Below are positions 33,546 through 44,027 of a DNA stretch of 64,000 bases, piece after piece; the stretch's first letter is position 1, and each line of letters opens with the position of its first letter. Source of the stretch: Bettongia penicillata ogilbyi (lineage: Eukaryota > Chordata > Mammalia > Diprotodontia > Potoroidae); NCBI GenBank assembly GCA_023548195.1, contig JAJHZJ010000009.1, positions 6,532,215 through 6,596,214 on the forward strand, in the 5' to 3' direction. A program made the translations under genes and the position numbers. The notes under the pieces are model-generated. The model made no database searches. It was not told the DNA's origin and worked only from the letters and a program-made list of their open reading frames with translations.

Positions 33546-34384
33546 TTTTTTCTTTTTAAAATTCATTTATTTATTTCTTTTTAGATTACAGCATTCATTT
33601 CCACAAAGTTTTGAGTTCCAGTTTTTCTCCCCATCTCTCCCCTCCCCCTACCCCATAACACTTTGAATTCTGATTACCCCTTCCCTCAATGTGCTCTCTC
33701 TTCTATCATACCCCACCCTTCCCTTATCCCCATCTTCTGTCATTTCTTGTGGGGCGAGATAGACTTCTATACCCCATTACATGTATTTCTTATTCGCAGT
33801 TATATGCAATAACAATTCTGAACATTTGTTTCTAATGTTTTGAATTCCAACTTCTGTCCCTTCCTCCCTCTCCACCCATTCCCACTGAGAAGGCAAGCAA
33901 TTCAATACAAGCTATAATATGTCATTTTGCAAAAGACTTCCATAATAGTCATGTTGTGAAAGACTAACTGTATTTCCCTCCATCCTACCCTGTCCCCCCC
34001 TTTTTTCCATTCTTTCTCGACCTTGTCCCTCCCCAAAAGTGTTTACTTCTAGTTATTCCTTTCTCCCATTTGCCTTCCCTTCTGTCATCCCCTTCACCCC
34101 ACTTGTCCCCTTCTCCCCTACTTTCCTGTAGTGTAAGAAAGATTTTCATACCAAATTGAGTGAGCTTGTTATTTCCTTCTGAAGCCAAATGTGATGAGAG
34201 TAAGCTTCACTTTTCCTTTCTCATCTCCTCCCTTTTCCCCTCCATTGAAAAAGCTTTTTCTCACATCTTTTATGAGTGATAATCTTTCGCATTCCATTTC
34301 TCTCTTTGTCCTCTCAATATATTCCTCTCTCACCCCTTAGTTTTATTTTTTTATAGATATCATCCCTTCTGATTCAACTCAACT

Positions 34385-34416
<32 letters not shown>

Positions 34417-34557
34417 CCCTTCACCTATCCAAATACTGAGAAAAGTCTCAAGATTTACAAATATTATGTGTCCATGTAGGAATGTAAACAATTCAACTTC
34501 AGAAAGTCCTTTATGATTTCTCTTTCCCGTTTACCTTTCCATGCTTCTCTTGATTCT
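33546..34557 (-). mobile_element. HAL1 fragment, 5'-truncated
   Basis: The piece aligns along its length to 3650-4660 of the complete HAL1. It has an A-rich tail, 3' UTR blocks ('gagaaggcaagcaattcaat' at 33886), 'tatttccctccat' carrying the ORF2 start codon (33983-33981), the purine-rich spacer, and a TG run. It stops before ORF1. Possible target-site copies 'ctaaac..tttttt' lie at 33537 and 34561, but they are imperfect. Confidence 0.75.
34386..34414 (+). repeat. (TG)n microsatellite
   Basis: A pure TG run inside the HAL1 fragment, expanded relative to 4482-4505. Confidence 0.9.
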
Positions 34558-34769
34558 TGTCCTAAACACTTTTTTTAAAAAAATGTCATTTTGAAGGACA
34601 AAAATGTTTCTGCAAATGTGAACAAAAGTATCAGAAAAGATTATATAAATTCTTTAGAGATTTAAATTATTTGTGAATGCTATTGTCTTTTTAGACATAC
34701 ATGTCTCTGTTCTATTTCTTAAGGAATGACTGTTTTAATGTTCTGTTTGGTTATAAAGTTTATTTCAGC

Positions 34770-35340
34770 CCTTTACTTTTTAGTTTTAGATTGTTTGAAA
34801 TAGGCACCTAGGAAACTTAATATAATTTCCTTTCTCTCATTAAACTAGTTGGCTTCTAAATTTTGTCATCTAGAATTGGCAGATCTTTTTAGAAAGATTC
34901 GAAAGCGCCTCGGATCTGGAGTTCATGTCTGTTATACAGCTGAAAATCCAGAAATAGGTCAAAACCAAAGTTCTTTGATAAGTCAGAACAGATGCTACAA
35001 AGGCTGTATGATATTGTTTCCAGATCCTATGCATAGTTGAGACTTTAGGAATATAATTATTGTAAGAACCAATTTTGGCAAAAAATTGTCATTGAGTAAA
35101 CTTATTTTAATACATTGGAGTGAAGCAGGGATGGAGGGCTGCAAGAGCCAGGCAAACTATGACAGCAATAACTGATTGCTAAATATTCACTTTCGAGTCT
35201 TATATACTCTAATTGTCCTCTGGACAGGAGGGTATTGCTGTATGTTGTAATAATGAAGCTATGTGGTGACCCAGAGTCATTAAAAACGTTAATGTTTTGT
35301 GTTCTCTTTTTAGGCTGGGAGGAATTTCAATAAATTGTCA
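34770..35340 (+). other. Unique-looking segment with a 63-codon frame
   Basis: I see no repeat here. An open frame (34849-35040) follows a pyrimidine tract and 'aaactag', an acceptor-like context. It encodes 'LADLFRKIRKRLGSGVHV' and similar sequence. No donor or family is recognised. It may be a pseudo-exon, a non-coding RNA exon or chance. Confidence 0.2.
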
Positions 35341-35964
35341 AGAGATTTTAAATTCAAAATGGTTGGATTTTTTTCTTTTTCCTTAACTTTTGTGTTTAAA
35401 ATGTTGCTTTATTATTACTATTATTTTTAGAAAATTCCCTTGTATGGAATGTGCTTCTCCAATTACTGGCTGATGCTGCCAGATAAATGAGTTTGTTACT
35501 TTATTTACATTTTTTGACAAATAGCAGAACCGTTCACTAAATTGAATGTTTCTTATATTCTTTAAGCAACTTTACAATTTTGTCTAGGTAGATCTGTGCC
35601 ATTAAAGTCCTTGTATGCCTCATTGTGGCATGGAGATGGCCCTGGGTTCTTGAAGGATATGCCAGTGGAACTCAGGCTCTTCCAGGTTCTAACCAGGTGA
35701 AAAAGTTTTGAGTACAGGCTGTTTGAGGACCAACTTAGTGAAGTATGCAGGGCTTATCCATCACTAGCAGGTTGTCTACCATGTGATTAAGGATTTTTTT
35801 TAGCCACAGGAATTCATGAGACAGATGAAAATACAGAAATGATCTTCAGTCTTTGTGCATCTTCCTCCTATTTCTGAAGTTACCATGACAGTGACAGAAA
35901 AGAGATCTGAGGCCGATATTCATGTAGTTTTTAAGATTCCCCTACAAGTTTTAACTTAAGTGTC

Positions 35965-36490
35965 ATTCAGTCAGCTGGTAAGCATTTGTTAAGCACCTAC
36001 AAGGTGCTGGCCACTAAGAGAAAAGCAAAGTATCTCCTTTCCTCTAAAAACTTATATTCTAAATATTCTAATGGGGGAATCAGTATACACATTTATAGGT
36101 CTGTACAAAAATAGTTACATTGAGAGGAAAGACTAAACACTAGGTGGAATGGGGTAGGGGTAAGACTGTGTAGAAGGTAGTACTGGAACAGAGTCTTGAA
36201 GAAAATCAGTAATTCCAGGAGGTGGAAATGAGAAGAGAATACTTGTTAGGCATTGAGGACAATGCTATTAGAAATGGGAGACAAATTATTACGTGTTGGA
36301 AACAGTGAAGACAGAAATCTTGGCTGGATTATAGAAGATTGCACTGAAGGTGTGTAATGTGTAGTAAAGTTAGGAAATAGTTTAGAGACAAGTCTGTGAA
36401 GGACTTGAAAAGCCAAAGAGTAATCTTTACATTTTATACTTGAGGTAAAAAGGAGTCACTGTGACTAATTATAAAGATCAGGGAGATCAT
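35965..36490 (+). repeat. Purine-rich interspersed repeat, copy F
   Basis: It starts 'ggtaagcatttgttaagcac', 'ctacaaggtgctggccacta' and goes on with 'attctaatgggggaatcagt', 'acagagtcttgaagaaaatc' and 'tctgtgaaggacttgaaaag'. The order is the same as in copies A, B and G. Confidence 0.6.
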
Positions 36491-36950
36491 CTGAAGTGAG
36501 ATATAATTAAACCCTTGGGAGTTGATAAGGTCACCAAATGAGAAACTGTAGAGGAAAAAAGGGGAAGAGAGTCTGTGATGCATCAGTGGAGGTTGAGAGT
36601 AGTCAGGAGGAAAGAAAAGCCAGAGGGAGTAGCAATGAGAAGACAGTGGTCTGCAGTAAGAAGGATGATATTTTAAAAAAAGATATTTTCATTAAGAAAT
36701 CATTGGTAACTTTGGAGAGAGGTTTCATTTAATGATAAGGTTAGAAGCTAGTTTGCAGAGGTCTTAGGAAAATGAGAGAAGAAAGGCATTTGAGAAATAG
36801 GGAGAGACGTAGGATGATAGCTTTAAAAGATGATAGTGTAGTGGGAATTTTTAAGAATTGAAATGTATGTGAGTTTCTGGGCTAGCAGGGATGAATTCAG
36901 GACCAGATGCTGTTTGGCAAATCCATTGCCTATACCTGCTTGTGGGTCAC
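36490..36950 (+). repeat. Purine-rich repeat, distal continuation
   Basis: 'taattaaacccttgggagtt', 'gataaggtcaccaaatgaga' and 'tcattggtaactttggagag' are the far part of the same family, contiguous with copy F. Together they span almost 1 kb. Confidence 0.5.
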
Positions 36951-36954
36951 AGTT

Positions 36955-37560
36955 CAAGAAGGTCAGAGCATTTTTGGTCAGAAGGGAGCAGGGGGTTGAA
37001 GGAAAGTATTGAGGAGCATGAATCCAGAGAAGTAGTATGATTGTAATCCCAAGAGGTCAGGGCCTTTCCTGGGTAAAGACTGGAGGGTAGAACAGAAGAG
37101 CGCTATGACTGCACCTCTCCCTAGATCACACCACTTTGGTAGCACCAAAAACTTCCAGATCACCAAAACTCGTTTTGAAAACTGCAATGAGAAAAAAATG
37201 GGAGGCTTGGGACTGACACTTGCCACCCCACTCTCACTCCAGGACTAGAGTCCAACTTTAATATAAAGTTCAAAGCTAAGAAATAAGCTGAAAAAAATGA
37301 ACAAACAACAATAGTGAAAAAAAACCAATTTGACTATGAAACACCTGCTGACAGAAGATCAAGACACAAACTTAGAAAACAAAGATGTCGAACAACTGCA
37401 AACAAAATCTCAGAGGGGGAAAATATGAATTGGAACCAGATCCAACAAGAATACCTGGAAGAGCTAAAGAATGATTTTCAAAATCAAATAAGAGTGGTAG
37501 AGAAAAAGTAGGATTAACAAATGAAAGTGAGGAAAGAAAATTATGGAAAGACAACCCTAG
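36955..37560 (+). mobile_element. L1 5' UTR and ORF1 start fragment
   Basis: The segment is the same kind of sequence as 37990-38480, with 'gctaagaaataagctgaaaa', 'aatgaacaaacaacaatagt', 'aagaatacctggaagagcta' and 'gattttcaaaatcaaataag'. A 65-codon ORF1 piece is open at 37314-37511 ('YLEELKNDFQNQIRVVEKK'). It stops where the next L1 begins. Confidence 0.65.
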
Positions 37561-38485
37561 ATTGGAGGTGGAGCTAAGATGGTGGAGAAGAGGCAGGGAC
37601 TCATCTGTGTTCTCCCAAATTTTTTTCTAAACAACTTTAAATAATGCCTAAAAGCAAATTATGGAGTGGCAGAACCCAAAAAAGGATAGAATGAAATAAC
37701 TTTCTAGTCCAAGACAACTTAGAAGGCCAGCAGGAAAAGTCTATTGCATTGGGGTGAGAGTGGAGGTTCAGTGCAACCTGCACCAGCACAGGCTCTGCCC
37801 CAGCAAACCAGTGTGGGTCTTGGAGGCAAATGAAACAGTTGCAGCAGCGTTGGCTTCCAGATTTTTTTAGCCCACAGACAATAAGAGGGTTGGGCAGTTG
37901 GCCAGAAGATTACACGGGTCTCTGTGCTGGCACTGGGCACAGATCCCATATGGGGATCTGGGTTGCAATCCTAGGTGGTAGTCCTAGGGTAAGGAGCACT
38001 AACACACTAGAGCTTGTAGGTGCTGAGAGCCAGGACCCTGTCACAGTTCCAGAGCAGCTAGTAGCTGCTCACAGACCAGAGCACAGGCCAGGAGAATAGT
38101 AAATCTGCCGCTCCTTTGACCATACTATCTTGGAAGAACTGAAAATTTACAGGTCCCCAGAATTAGCCCTGATAACAGCTACACAAAAATCCTGAAGCTT
38201 GAGACAGTTTCCCCTCTACCCCAGAAGCAGAGCCCTATTGTAGCATAGAGTTAAAAGTTAAGAAATAGGCTAGAAAAATGAGCAAACAACATTTTGTTAA
38301 ATCAAAACTACTACATACAAAGACTCAAAAATATGAATTGATCTCTGCCCCCTGTTGCCCCCACCCAAGTGCAAGCATATCTCAAAAAGGATTTTAAAAA
38401 TCAACTAAGAGAGGTAAAGGAAAAATTAGGAAAAGAAATGACAGTGATGCAACAAAATCATGAAAAGAATCAATAGCTTAGTAAA
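37561..38485 (+). mobile_element. L1 5' end and ORF1 start (left part)
   Basis: A + strand L1 starts with 'ggaggtggagctaagatggt' and contains a 5' UTR, then ORF1 codons ('aaggattttaaaaatcaact', 'gagaggtaaaggaaaaatta'). It is interrupted at 38486 by another insertion and resumes at 39712. The L1 direction matches ADAM10. Confidence 0.7.
37572..37585 (+). promoter_or_regulatory. YY1-like site at L1 5' end
   Basis: 'agctaagatggtgg' lies about ten bases from the apparent 5' end, as in other copies here. Function is inferred. Confidence 0.45.
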
Positions 38486-39711
38486 GAACAACAGTGTGTT
38501 AGTGTCTTAATTTTCCTACATTTCCTTCAATATTTGTCATTTTCCTCTTCTGCCATATTAGCCAATCTCAATAGGTGTTATGTCAGAATTGTTTTAATTT
38601 GCGGTTCTCCAATATATAGTAATTTAGAGCACTTTTTCATATGGCTACTGATAGCTTTAATTACTTCATCTGAAAACTGCCTTCTCATATCCCATTTGAT
38701 TCAGTTTTCTCTATATTAAAGAAATGAGGTTTTTATCACAAACTTGCTATAAATTTTTTTAGTTAAGATTATTGTGTATTTCCCTCCATTCTATTATGCC
38801 CTCCCCCTTCCATTTATCCTACTCTCTCTCTCCTTTCATCCTGTGCATCCTCAAAAGTGTTTTGCTTTTACCTCAAAAGTGTTTTGCTTCTAAAGCAACT
38901 CTGAGGTACAGATATGATAGAAAAGGGAAATGACAAAGGAGATGTGGGAAAATTGAGATGCTAATGCATTGTTGGTGAAGTGCTGTCCGGATTCAGCCAT
39001 TCTGTAGAGCGATTTGGAGCTATGGCCAAAGGCCTATAAAACTGTGTCTGCCTTGGACCCAGCAGTACCACTACTTGGTACATATCCTAAAGACATCAAA
39101 GGAAACAGAAAGGTGTCTGTGTACACAATATTTATAGCAGCTCTTTTAGTGGTGACAAAGAATTGAAATTTGAGGGGATGCCCATCAGTTGGGGAATGGC
39201 TGAACAATTTGTGGCATATGATTGTCATGAAATATTATTGTGCTATAAGAAATGATGATCAGGGTACTCTTAGAAAAAACCTGGAAATATTGACATGAAT
39301 GAATGCTAAGTGAAATAGAGACAGGAGACCATTGGAAAACAGCAGTATTGCATGATGATCAACTATGAATCCTTTAGCTATTCTCAACAGTATAATGATC
39401 CAAGACAATTCCAAAGGACCTATGACGAAAAATGCTATCCATCTCCAGAGAAAACTAGAGTCTGAAAGTAGATTGAAGTCTTCTTTTTTAAAACTTTCTT
39501 TATTTTGTCTGTTTTCTTTCACAATATGATTGAAGTAGAAATATATTTTACTTGACTGCACATGTATAACTTATATCAAATTACCTCTTCAGTGAAAGGG
39601 GAGGGAAGGGGGGAGTGGGCAAGAATTTGAAACTCACAATTTAAAAAAAACAGCGTTTATAATTATTTTTCATGTAATGGAGAAAAAAATAAAATATCAC
39701 TTTAAAAAAGA
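38486..39711 (+). mobile_element. ORF2-deleted L1 with 5' inversion
   Basis: The insertion has two parts. 38486-38929 is in minus orientation and runs, in L1 sense, from the purine-rich spacer to the ORF2 start ATG (38789-38787), then jumps after about 20 bases to the ORF2 C-terminal region (38760 down to 38495). 38930-39690 is in plus orientation and continues the C-terminal ORF2 into the 3' UTR and A-rich end. Both parts meet at nearly the same ORF2 position, as expected for twin priming. Flanks 'caa(t/c)agcttagtaaa' at 38471-38485 and 39712-39726 are a target-site duplication with one mismatch. The host site is an L1 ORF1. Old and not coding. Confidence 0.7.
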
Positions 39712-40720
39712 CAACAGCTTAGTAAAAAGAGGCATAAAAAGTACTGAAGAATCTAACACCTTACAAAAAAGAATTGGCCAAATGGTAAAAGAGGGATCAA
39801 ACTTTACTGGTAAAAATAACTTCTTTGAAAAACAGAATTGGCCAAATGGAAAAAAGAAGTACAAAAGCTCATTGAAGAAAATAATTCCTTAAAATCAGGT
39901 CAAGTGAAATTAATGATTCCATGAGACACCTAGAAACAGTGGTGGTTGTCCTTCAGCCTCAAAGAGGACCAAAATGACATCACTGTTGGAGACCAGGTAC
40001 AATGTATGTGATTGTGGCTGATCATCTTGGTATGAACTTGGACGGCTCTACCACAGATCAGGCACAAATGGTCCATGTGAACTTGGAACCTAATTGATAT
40101 GAACCAAGAAACAATGAAACAAAGTCAGAAGAATAAAAAAATAGAAGAAAATATGTAGTATACCATCAGAAAAACAACTGACTTAGAGATTTAGATTGAA
40201 TTAGTGGACTGCCTGAAACCTATGGTCAAAGAAAGAACCCTAGACACCATATTTCAAGAAATTATCAAGTAAAACTGCTTTGATACCCTGGAACCAGAGG
40301 GTAAAATAGAAATTGAAAGACTGTAAATCTAAGATGGTGAAATAAAAATGAAATGAGCACTCCTAAGAATATCATAGTCAAATTCCAGAGCTCTCTGTTC
40401 AAAGAGAAACTATTTCAAACAGACAGAAAGAAATCATTCAGATATTGTGGAGCTACAGTTCGGATCATACAAGATTTTAACATTTACCATGTTGAAGAGT
40501 AGAGAACATGATACGCTAGAAGGCAAAAGAGCTAGGATTACAACCAAGAATAACCTCAGGACAACTGAATATAATCTTTCAAGGGAAAACAATGGATATT
40601 TAATGAAATAGCTTTCAAGCATTTTTGATTAAAAGACCAAAGCTGAATAGAAAATTTGACTTTCAAATACAAGACTCAAGAGAAACCTAAAAAAGACTTC
40701 ACGTATATAATCCATATCAC
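39712..40720 (+). pseudogene. L1 ORF1 remnant (right part)
   Basis: It continues the ORF1 broken at 38485. Coiled-coil modules repeat near 39766-39895 ('agaattggccaaatgg' twice). After a SINE-like insertion come 'gaaaacaactgacttagaga' (40170 region), 'ctgatac'-type decay, 'gtggagctacagttcggatc' (40447) and 'atacaagactcaagagaaac' (40668). It ends abruptly at the junction with a minus-strand HAL1, without a poly(A). Many stops. Confidence 0.65.
39926..40095 (+). repeat. SINE-like insertion in L1 ORF1
   Basis: 'ggtggttgtccttcagcctc', 'aaagaggaccaaaatgacat', 'gtgattgtggctgatcatct' and 'ctaccacagatcaggcacaa' form a block foreign to ORF1. I recall it as an interspersed element in marsupials but do not name it. 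Confidence 0.5.
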
Positions 40721-41475
40721 CTTGCTTGCCTTCTCGATGGATTCCTTCAATATTTATTTTGCCCTCTGGTTCTAGAATATCAGGGCAGTTTTCCTTGATA
40801 ATTTCATGAAAGATGATGTCTAGGCTCTTTTTTTGATCATGGCTTTCAGGTAGTCCCATAATTTTTAAATTCTCTCTCCTGGATCTATTTTCCAGGTCAG
40901 TTTTTTTTCCCATGAGATATTTCACATTATCTTCTATTTTTTCATTCTTTTGGTTTTGTTTTGTGATTTCTTGGTTTCTCAGAAAGTCATTAGCCTCCAT
41001 CTGTTCCATTCTAATTTTGAGAGAAACTATTCTCTTCAGTGATCTTTTGAACCTCTCTTTCCATTTGGCTCATTCTGCTTTTGAAAGCATTTTTCTCCTC
41101 ATTGGCTTTTTGAACCTCTTTTGCCAATTGAGTGAGCCTATTTTTCAAGGTGTTATTTTCTTCAGCATTTTTTTGGGTCTCCTTTAGCAAGGTATTGACC
41201 CGTTTTTCATGCTTTTCTTGCATCTCTCTCATTTCTCTTCCCAGTTTTTCCTCCACCTGTCTAACTTGATTTTCAAAATCCTTTTTGAGCTCTTCCGTGG
41301 CCTGAGCCCACCAGACATCCACCTTGGATGTCTGGGATATAGAGGCCCCGACCTCTGCATCTTTCCCAGATGGCAAGCATTGTTCCTCCCCATCAGAAAT
41401 GAAAGGAGGAAACATCATCTGTTCCCCTAGAAAGTAGCTTTCTATGGTCTTACTTTTCTTCCCTTTTCTGGGCAT
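40721..41475 (-). pseudogene. HAL1 ORF1 remnant with intact N-terminus
   Basis: The frame starts 'MPRKGKKSKTIESYF', has a variable head, then a long coiled coil ('LGREMREMQEKHEKRVNTLL', 'NRLTQLAKEVQKANEEKNA'). A small insertion near 41015-41030 shifts the frame. Past it come 'KQNQKNEKIEDNVKYLMGKK' and 'NLKIMGLPESHDQKKSLDII', the start of the RRM-like domain of L1 ORF1p. The C-terminal domain is missing. The N-terminal 154 codons are the best preserved ORF1 head in the window and show which start the HAL1 at 5741 used. Confidence 0.8.
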
Positions 41476-42137
41476 TTTCCCATCCAGTTACTTGACTTCT
41501 GAGATTCCTCTCCACACCGGCCTAGATTGGCTCAGCTAGTGCTTGGTGGCTGAGATTCAAATGCTGCTCCCCAGCCTCAGGGCTTTCCGTGGCAGGTGTG
41601 ACTGCTATTCAATGTGAGCTTAAGTTCTGGTGCTCAGGTGGGGACAGGGCCGCCTCCCAGGCTCAGTTCCCTCAGGGGCTTTATGCAGAGACCTTCAGCA
41701 ATGGCCCTGAGCGTCTGCGGCTGCTCTGGGAGTTCTGCGCCACTGCTGCCTCCCGAGGGGGCCCGAGTCATGGAGACACCCCACTCCCCTCTTGGCCAGC
41801 CCAGAAGTCTCTCTCACTGACCTGGAGTGCCTGTGGGTGGAGGGACCTTTGTGGCTGCCGGAGATTCTGTCCCTGAAGCCTGCTTGGATCTGCTCCTCTG
41901 GGGCCTTGCGGCCAGGGCAACGTAGGGGTGGGCTCCGCGTCTGGAGCGTGAAGGACCCCTGGGGACAGCTTTCGAGGGCTCTCTGGAACGGAAATCTCTT
42001 CCACTGTGTTTCTGTGCAGCTTGCAGTGCTCCAGAATTTGTGGGGAGTTCTTTTGAGAGAAAATATATGGGCTGTGGGTTCGGAGCTAGCATACATGAGT
42101 CTTTCTACTCCTCCACCTTGGCTCCTCCCTTCGCCCT
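40721..42137 (-). mobile_element. HAL1 fragment, 5' half
   Basis: It matches 4990-6468 of the complete HAL1: ORF1 from the start codon (41475-41473) to past its RRM-like part, and the whole 5' region to 'ggagccaaggtggagg' at 42111-42126. The 3' half is missing because it abuts a plus-strand L1 ORF1 at 40720. This makes an inverted arrangement of two ORF1 copies. Confidence 0.8.
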
Positions 42138-42164
42138 CCCCCCCCCCCCCCCCCCCCCCCCCCC
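42138..42164 (+). repeat. 27-base C homopolymer
   Basis: An uninterrupted C run joins the 5' end of the HAL1 (a G run in the element's own direction). The complete HAL1 has only five G there. Its length may be a sequencing or assembly estimate. Confidence 0.85.
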
Positions 42165-42782
42165 GCTTTCCTTCTCAAGGAGTAGGAGAGACGCAGGACA
42201 GAGGGAGAGAATTTGGACCTCAGTTTTACATAATTTATGTAAAATATTTAATTTTATTTTACATGTAATTGGCAAGTATTTAATAAGAAATATAATAAAT
42301 GTTTTAAAAAAAGAAATAGTGGAAGGCTTCTGTCATTTTGGATGGATTTGTTATAAAAAATTTGTAGGAAGTAAAGAATAATACTGAATTGGGTTGCTGT
42401 TTGTACAGGTGTAGGGTATGCTAACACCAGTGAGGTTACAGGTCTGTATAAGGTCTGTACTCCCAAAGAGGAAATTTTGTTCTTTTAATTGAATCCTGAA
42501 CCTAGAATTGTAAATACTTACTTTATCTTTACTCTTTTAAGTTGCTGTGCTGATAGTTTAATATCTTTTTCCCCTAAAGATCTCATCTGGAGAGAAAACT
42601 CTACTCACCTAATACAATGTGGATTGTTAGGAATAAGAAATGATAAAAACTGTGGCACTTAGATGAAAGTGTGTCGTACAAAACACTGCTGTATTTTCCC
42701 TTCAGCCCTTATCGTATTCTTTATATGTTCAGAGTCCACTTAATAGTATTGGTTTGCAGAAATTGCTGAAGGCCTGTATAGA

Positions 42783-42945
42783 GACAGCATAACTCAAGTG
42801 GATATGAGTAGAGTATTGGATTTATCATCAGGAGTATTTGGATATGTATCCTGACTTTCATATGTTGTAGCTTGTCTGTAGCATGGAGTTAATAAAATGT
42901 CACTTACTTCACAAGGTTTCATGAGGATCAAAGAAGATAATGTTT
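42783..42945 (+). repeat. CORE/MIR SINE
   Basis: 'ctcaagtggatatgagtaga', 'gtattggatttatcatcagg' and 'caaggtttcatgaggatcaa' follow the SINE order. Confidence 0.55.
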
Positions 42946-43868
42946 TTTTTTAATCAGGAAAATTTAAAAATAAATTTACAAATTAAAATAGGAAAACATT
43001 TTTCATTAAAAAAAATTTAAACTCTAATGTTAACAAAAAACTTCCCTATTGTAGATGTTGAATCTTTATTGAACTAAATTGTTATCTCATTTATACAGTT
43101 GGAAAATATTCTTTCTAAAATATAGTTTAAGAATTTTAAAGTTATCTTAATTGTATGTGTCTTTATTCCTAATACTTAAGGATTACTTATGGCAGAAAGC
43201 TTTGGTGTATTGTTATCAAAGCATTATCTTAAGTACATATGAATAAAAGAAAGCAAATAATAGCCTAAATCCAATCCAGAAACTCTTGAGTGGGAGTAGA
43301 GAAAGGCCTTTCTTAAGGAAAATTATAACATTTGTATTCTTTCAGCTATGTGATTTGGGGGTTGAACTTTGTTGTTATAACTCCTAACAATTCATATGTT
43401 CTCCTACATTAAAACACACATGCTACTCATAATTTAAATTTGTTCTGCTATGCTCTTGTCATTAATTGATACATGAATGAAAGGAGGAGGTGAGAAATTG
43501 GCAAACTGAACTGTACATTGATATCACTGAGCAATTGAAAGAATGGGTGGAAGGCCTCCATAGCAGTGGGAGGATTCCTTTTGGAGGATTTGTGGGAGAA
43601 TGTGGATGATTGAATAGAATGCAGTTTAAAAGGATTGCAATCTGAGTTTTTTGAGGGAATATCCATATTGGTGAAATCATAGTTACTTACAATTATTATA
43701 TAAAATGTGTAATGATAGATACCATCAATTTTGTTTTACAGTGTTTTGTCAGTTAATATACTGAGAATTATGCTGTGATGATTTATTTTTATGTAAGCTT
43801 AAGAAGGAATTTTTAAAGGAAAGATTTTGTTGATATGAGAATAGTTTAGTATGATTTTTCTTTAATAG

Positions 43869-44027
43869 GTGAAGAAGGAACCTTAAGTCATGGGTCAGTT
43901 GTTGATGGAAGATTTGAAGGATTCATCCAGACTCGTGGTGGCACATTTTATGTTGAACCAGCAGAGAGATATATTAAGGACCGAGCTCTGCCATTTCACT
44001 CTGTCATTTATCATGAAGATGACATCA
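43869..44027 (+). CDS. ADAM10: ADAM10 exon 4 (prodomain)
   Basis: This 159-bp exon encodes the split Gly109, 52 codons and the first base of codon 162 by human numbering. It reads '[18 protein letters not shown]', then '[19 protein letters not shown]' and '[14 protein letters not shown]'. The acceptor is tttaatag and the donor is atca|gtaagt. '[11 protein letters not shown]' is the conserved core of ADAM propeptides. The changes I can see against the human protein as I recall it (S to T, F to L, I to V, T to A) are mild. The exon is undamaged. Inverted L1 copies lie on both sides of it in introns 3 and 4. An apparent open frame running through the donor (43890-44114) is a different frame and is not the protein. 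Confidence 0.97.

Larger units (their letters stand above)
33379..43868 (+). other. ADAM10: ADAM10 intron 3
   Basis: The intron is 10,490 bp, from gtaagt to tag, and carries the nested L1/HAL1 complex. I recognise nothing in 35350-35960, 42165-42780 and 42946-43868. The interval 34770-35340 is treated in the findings. Confidence 0.9.

Noticed and set aside
33144..33584. 146-codon frame through exon 3
   Set aside because: It begins in the intron, contains the exon 3 residues only because it shares the exon's frame, and runs past the splice donor into the intron. The spliced exon is the real unit.
41589..42381. Several overlapping frames of 68-158 codons in both directions
   Set aside because: They lie in the GC-richer HAL1 5' region and C run, overlap in several frames and share nothing with known proteins.
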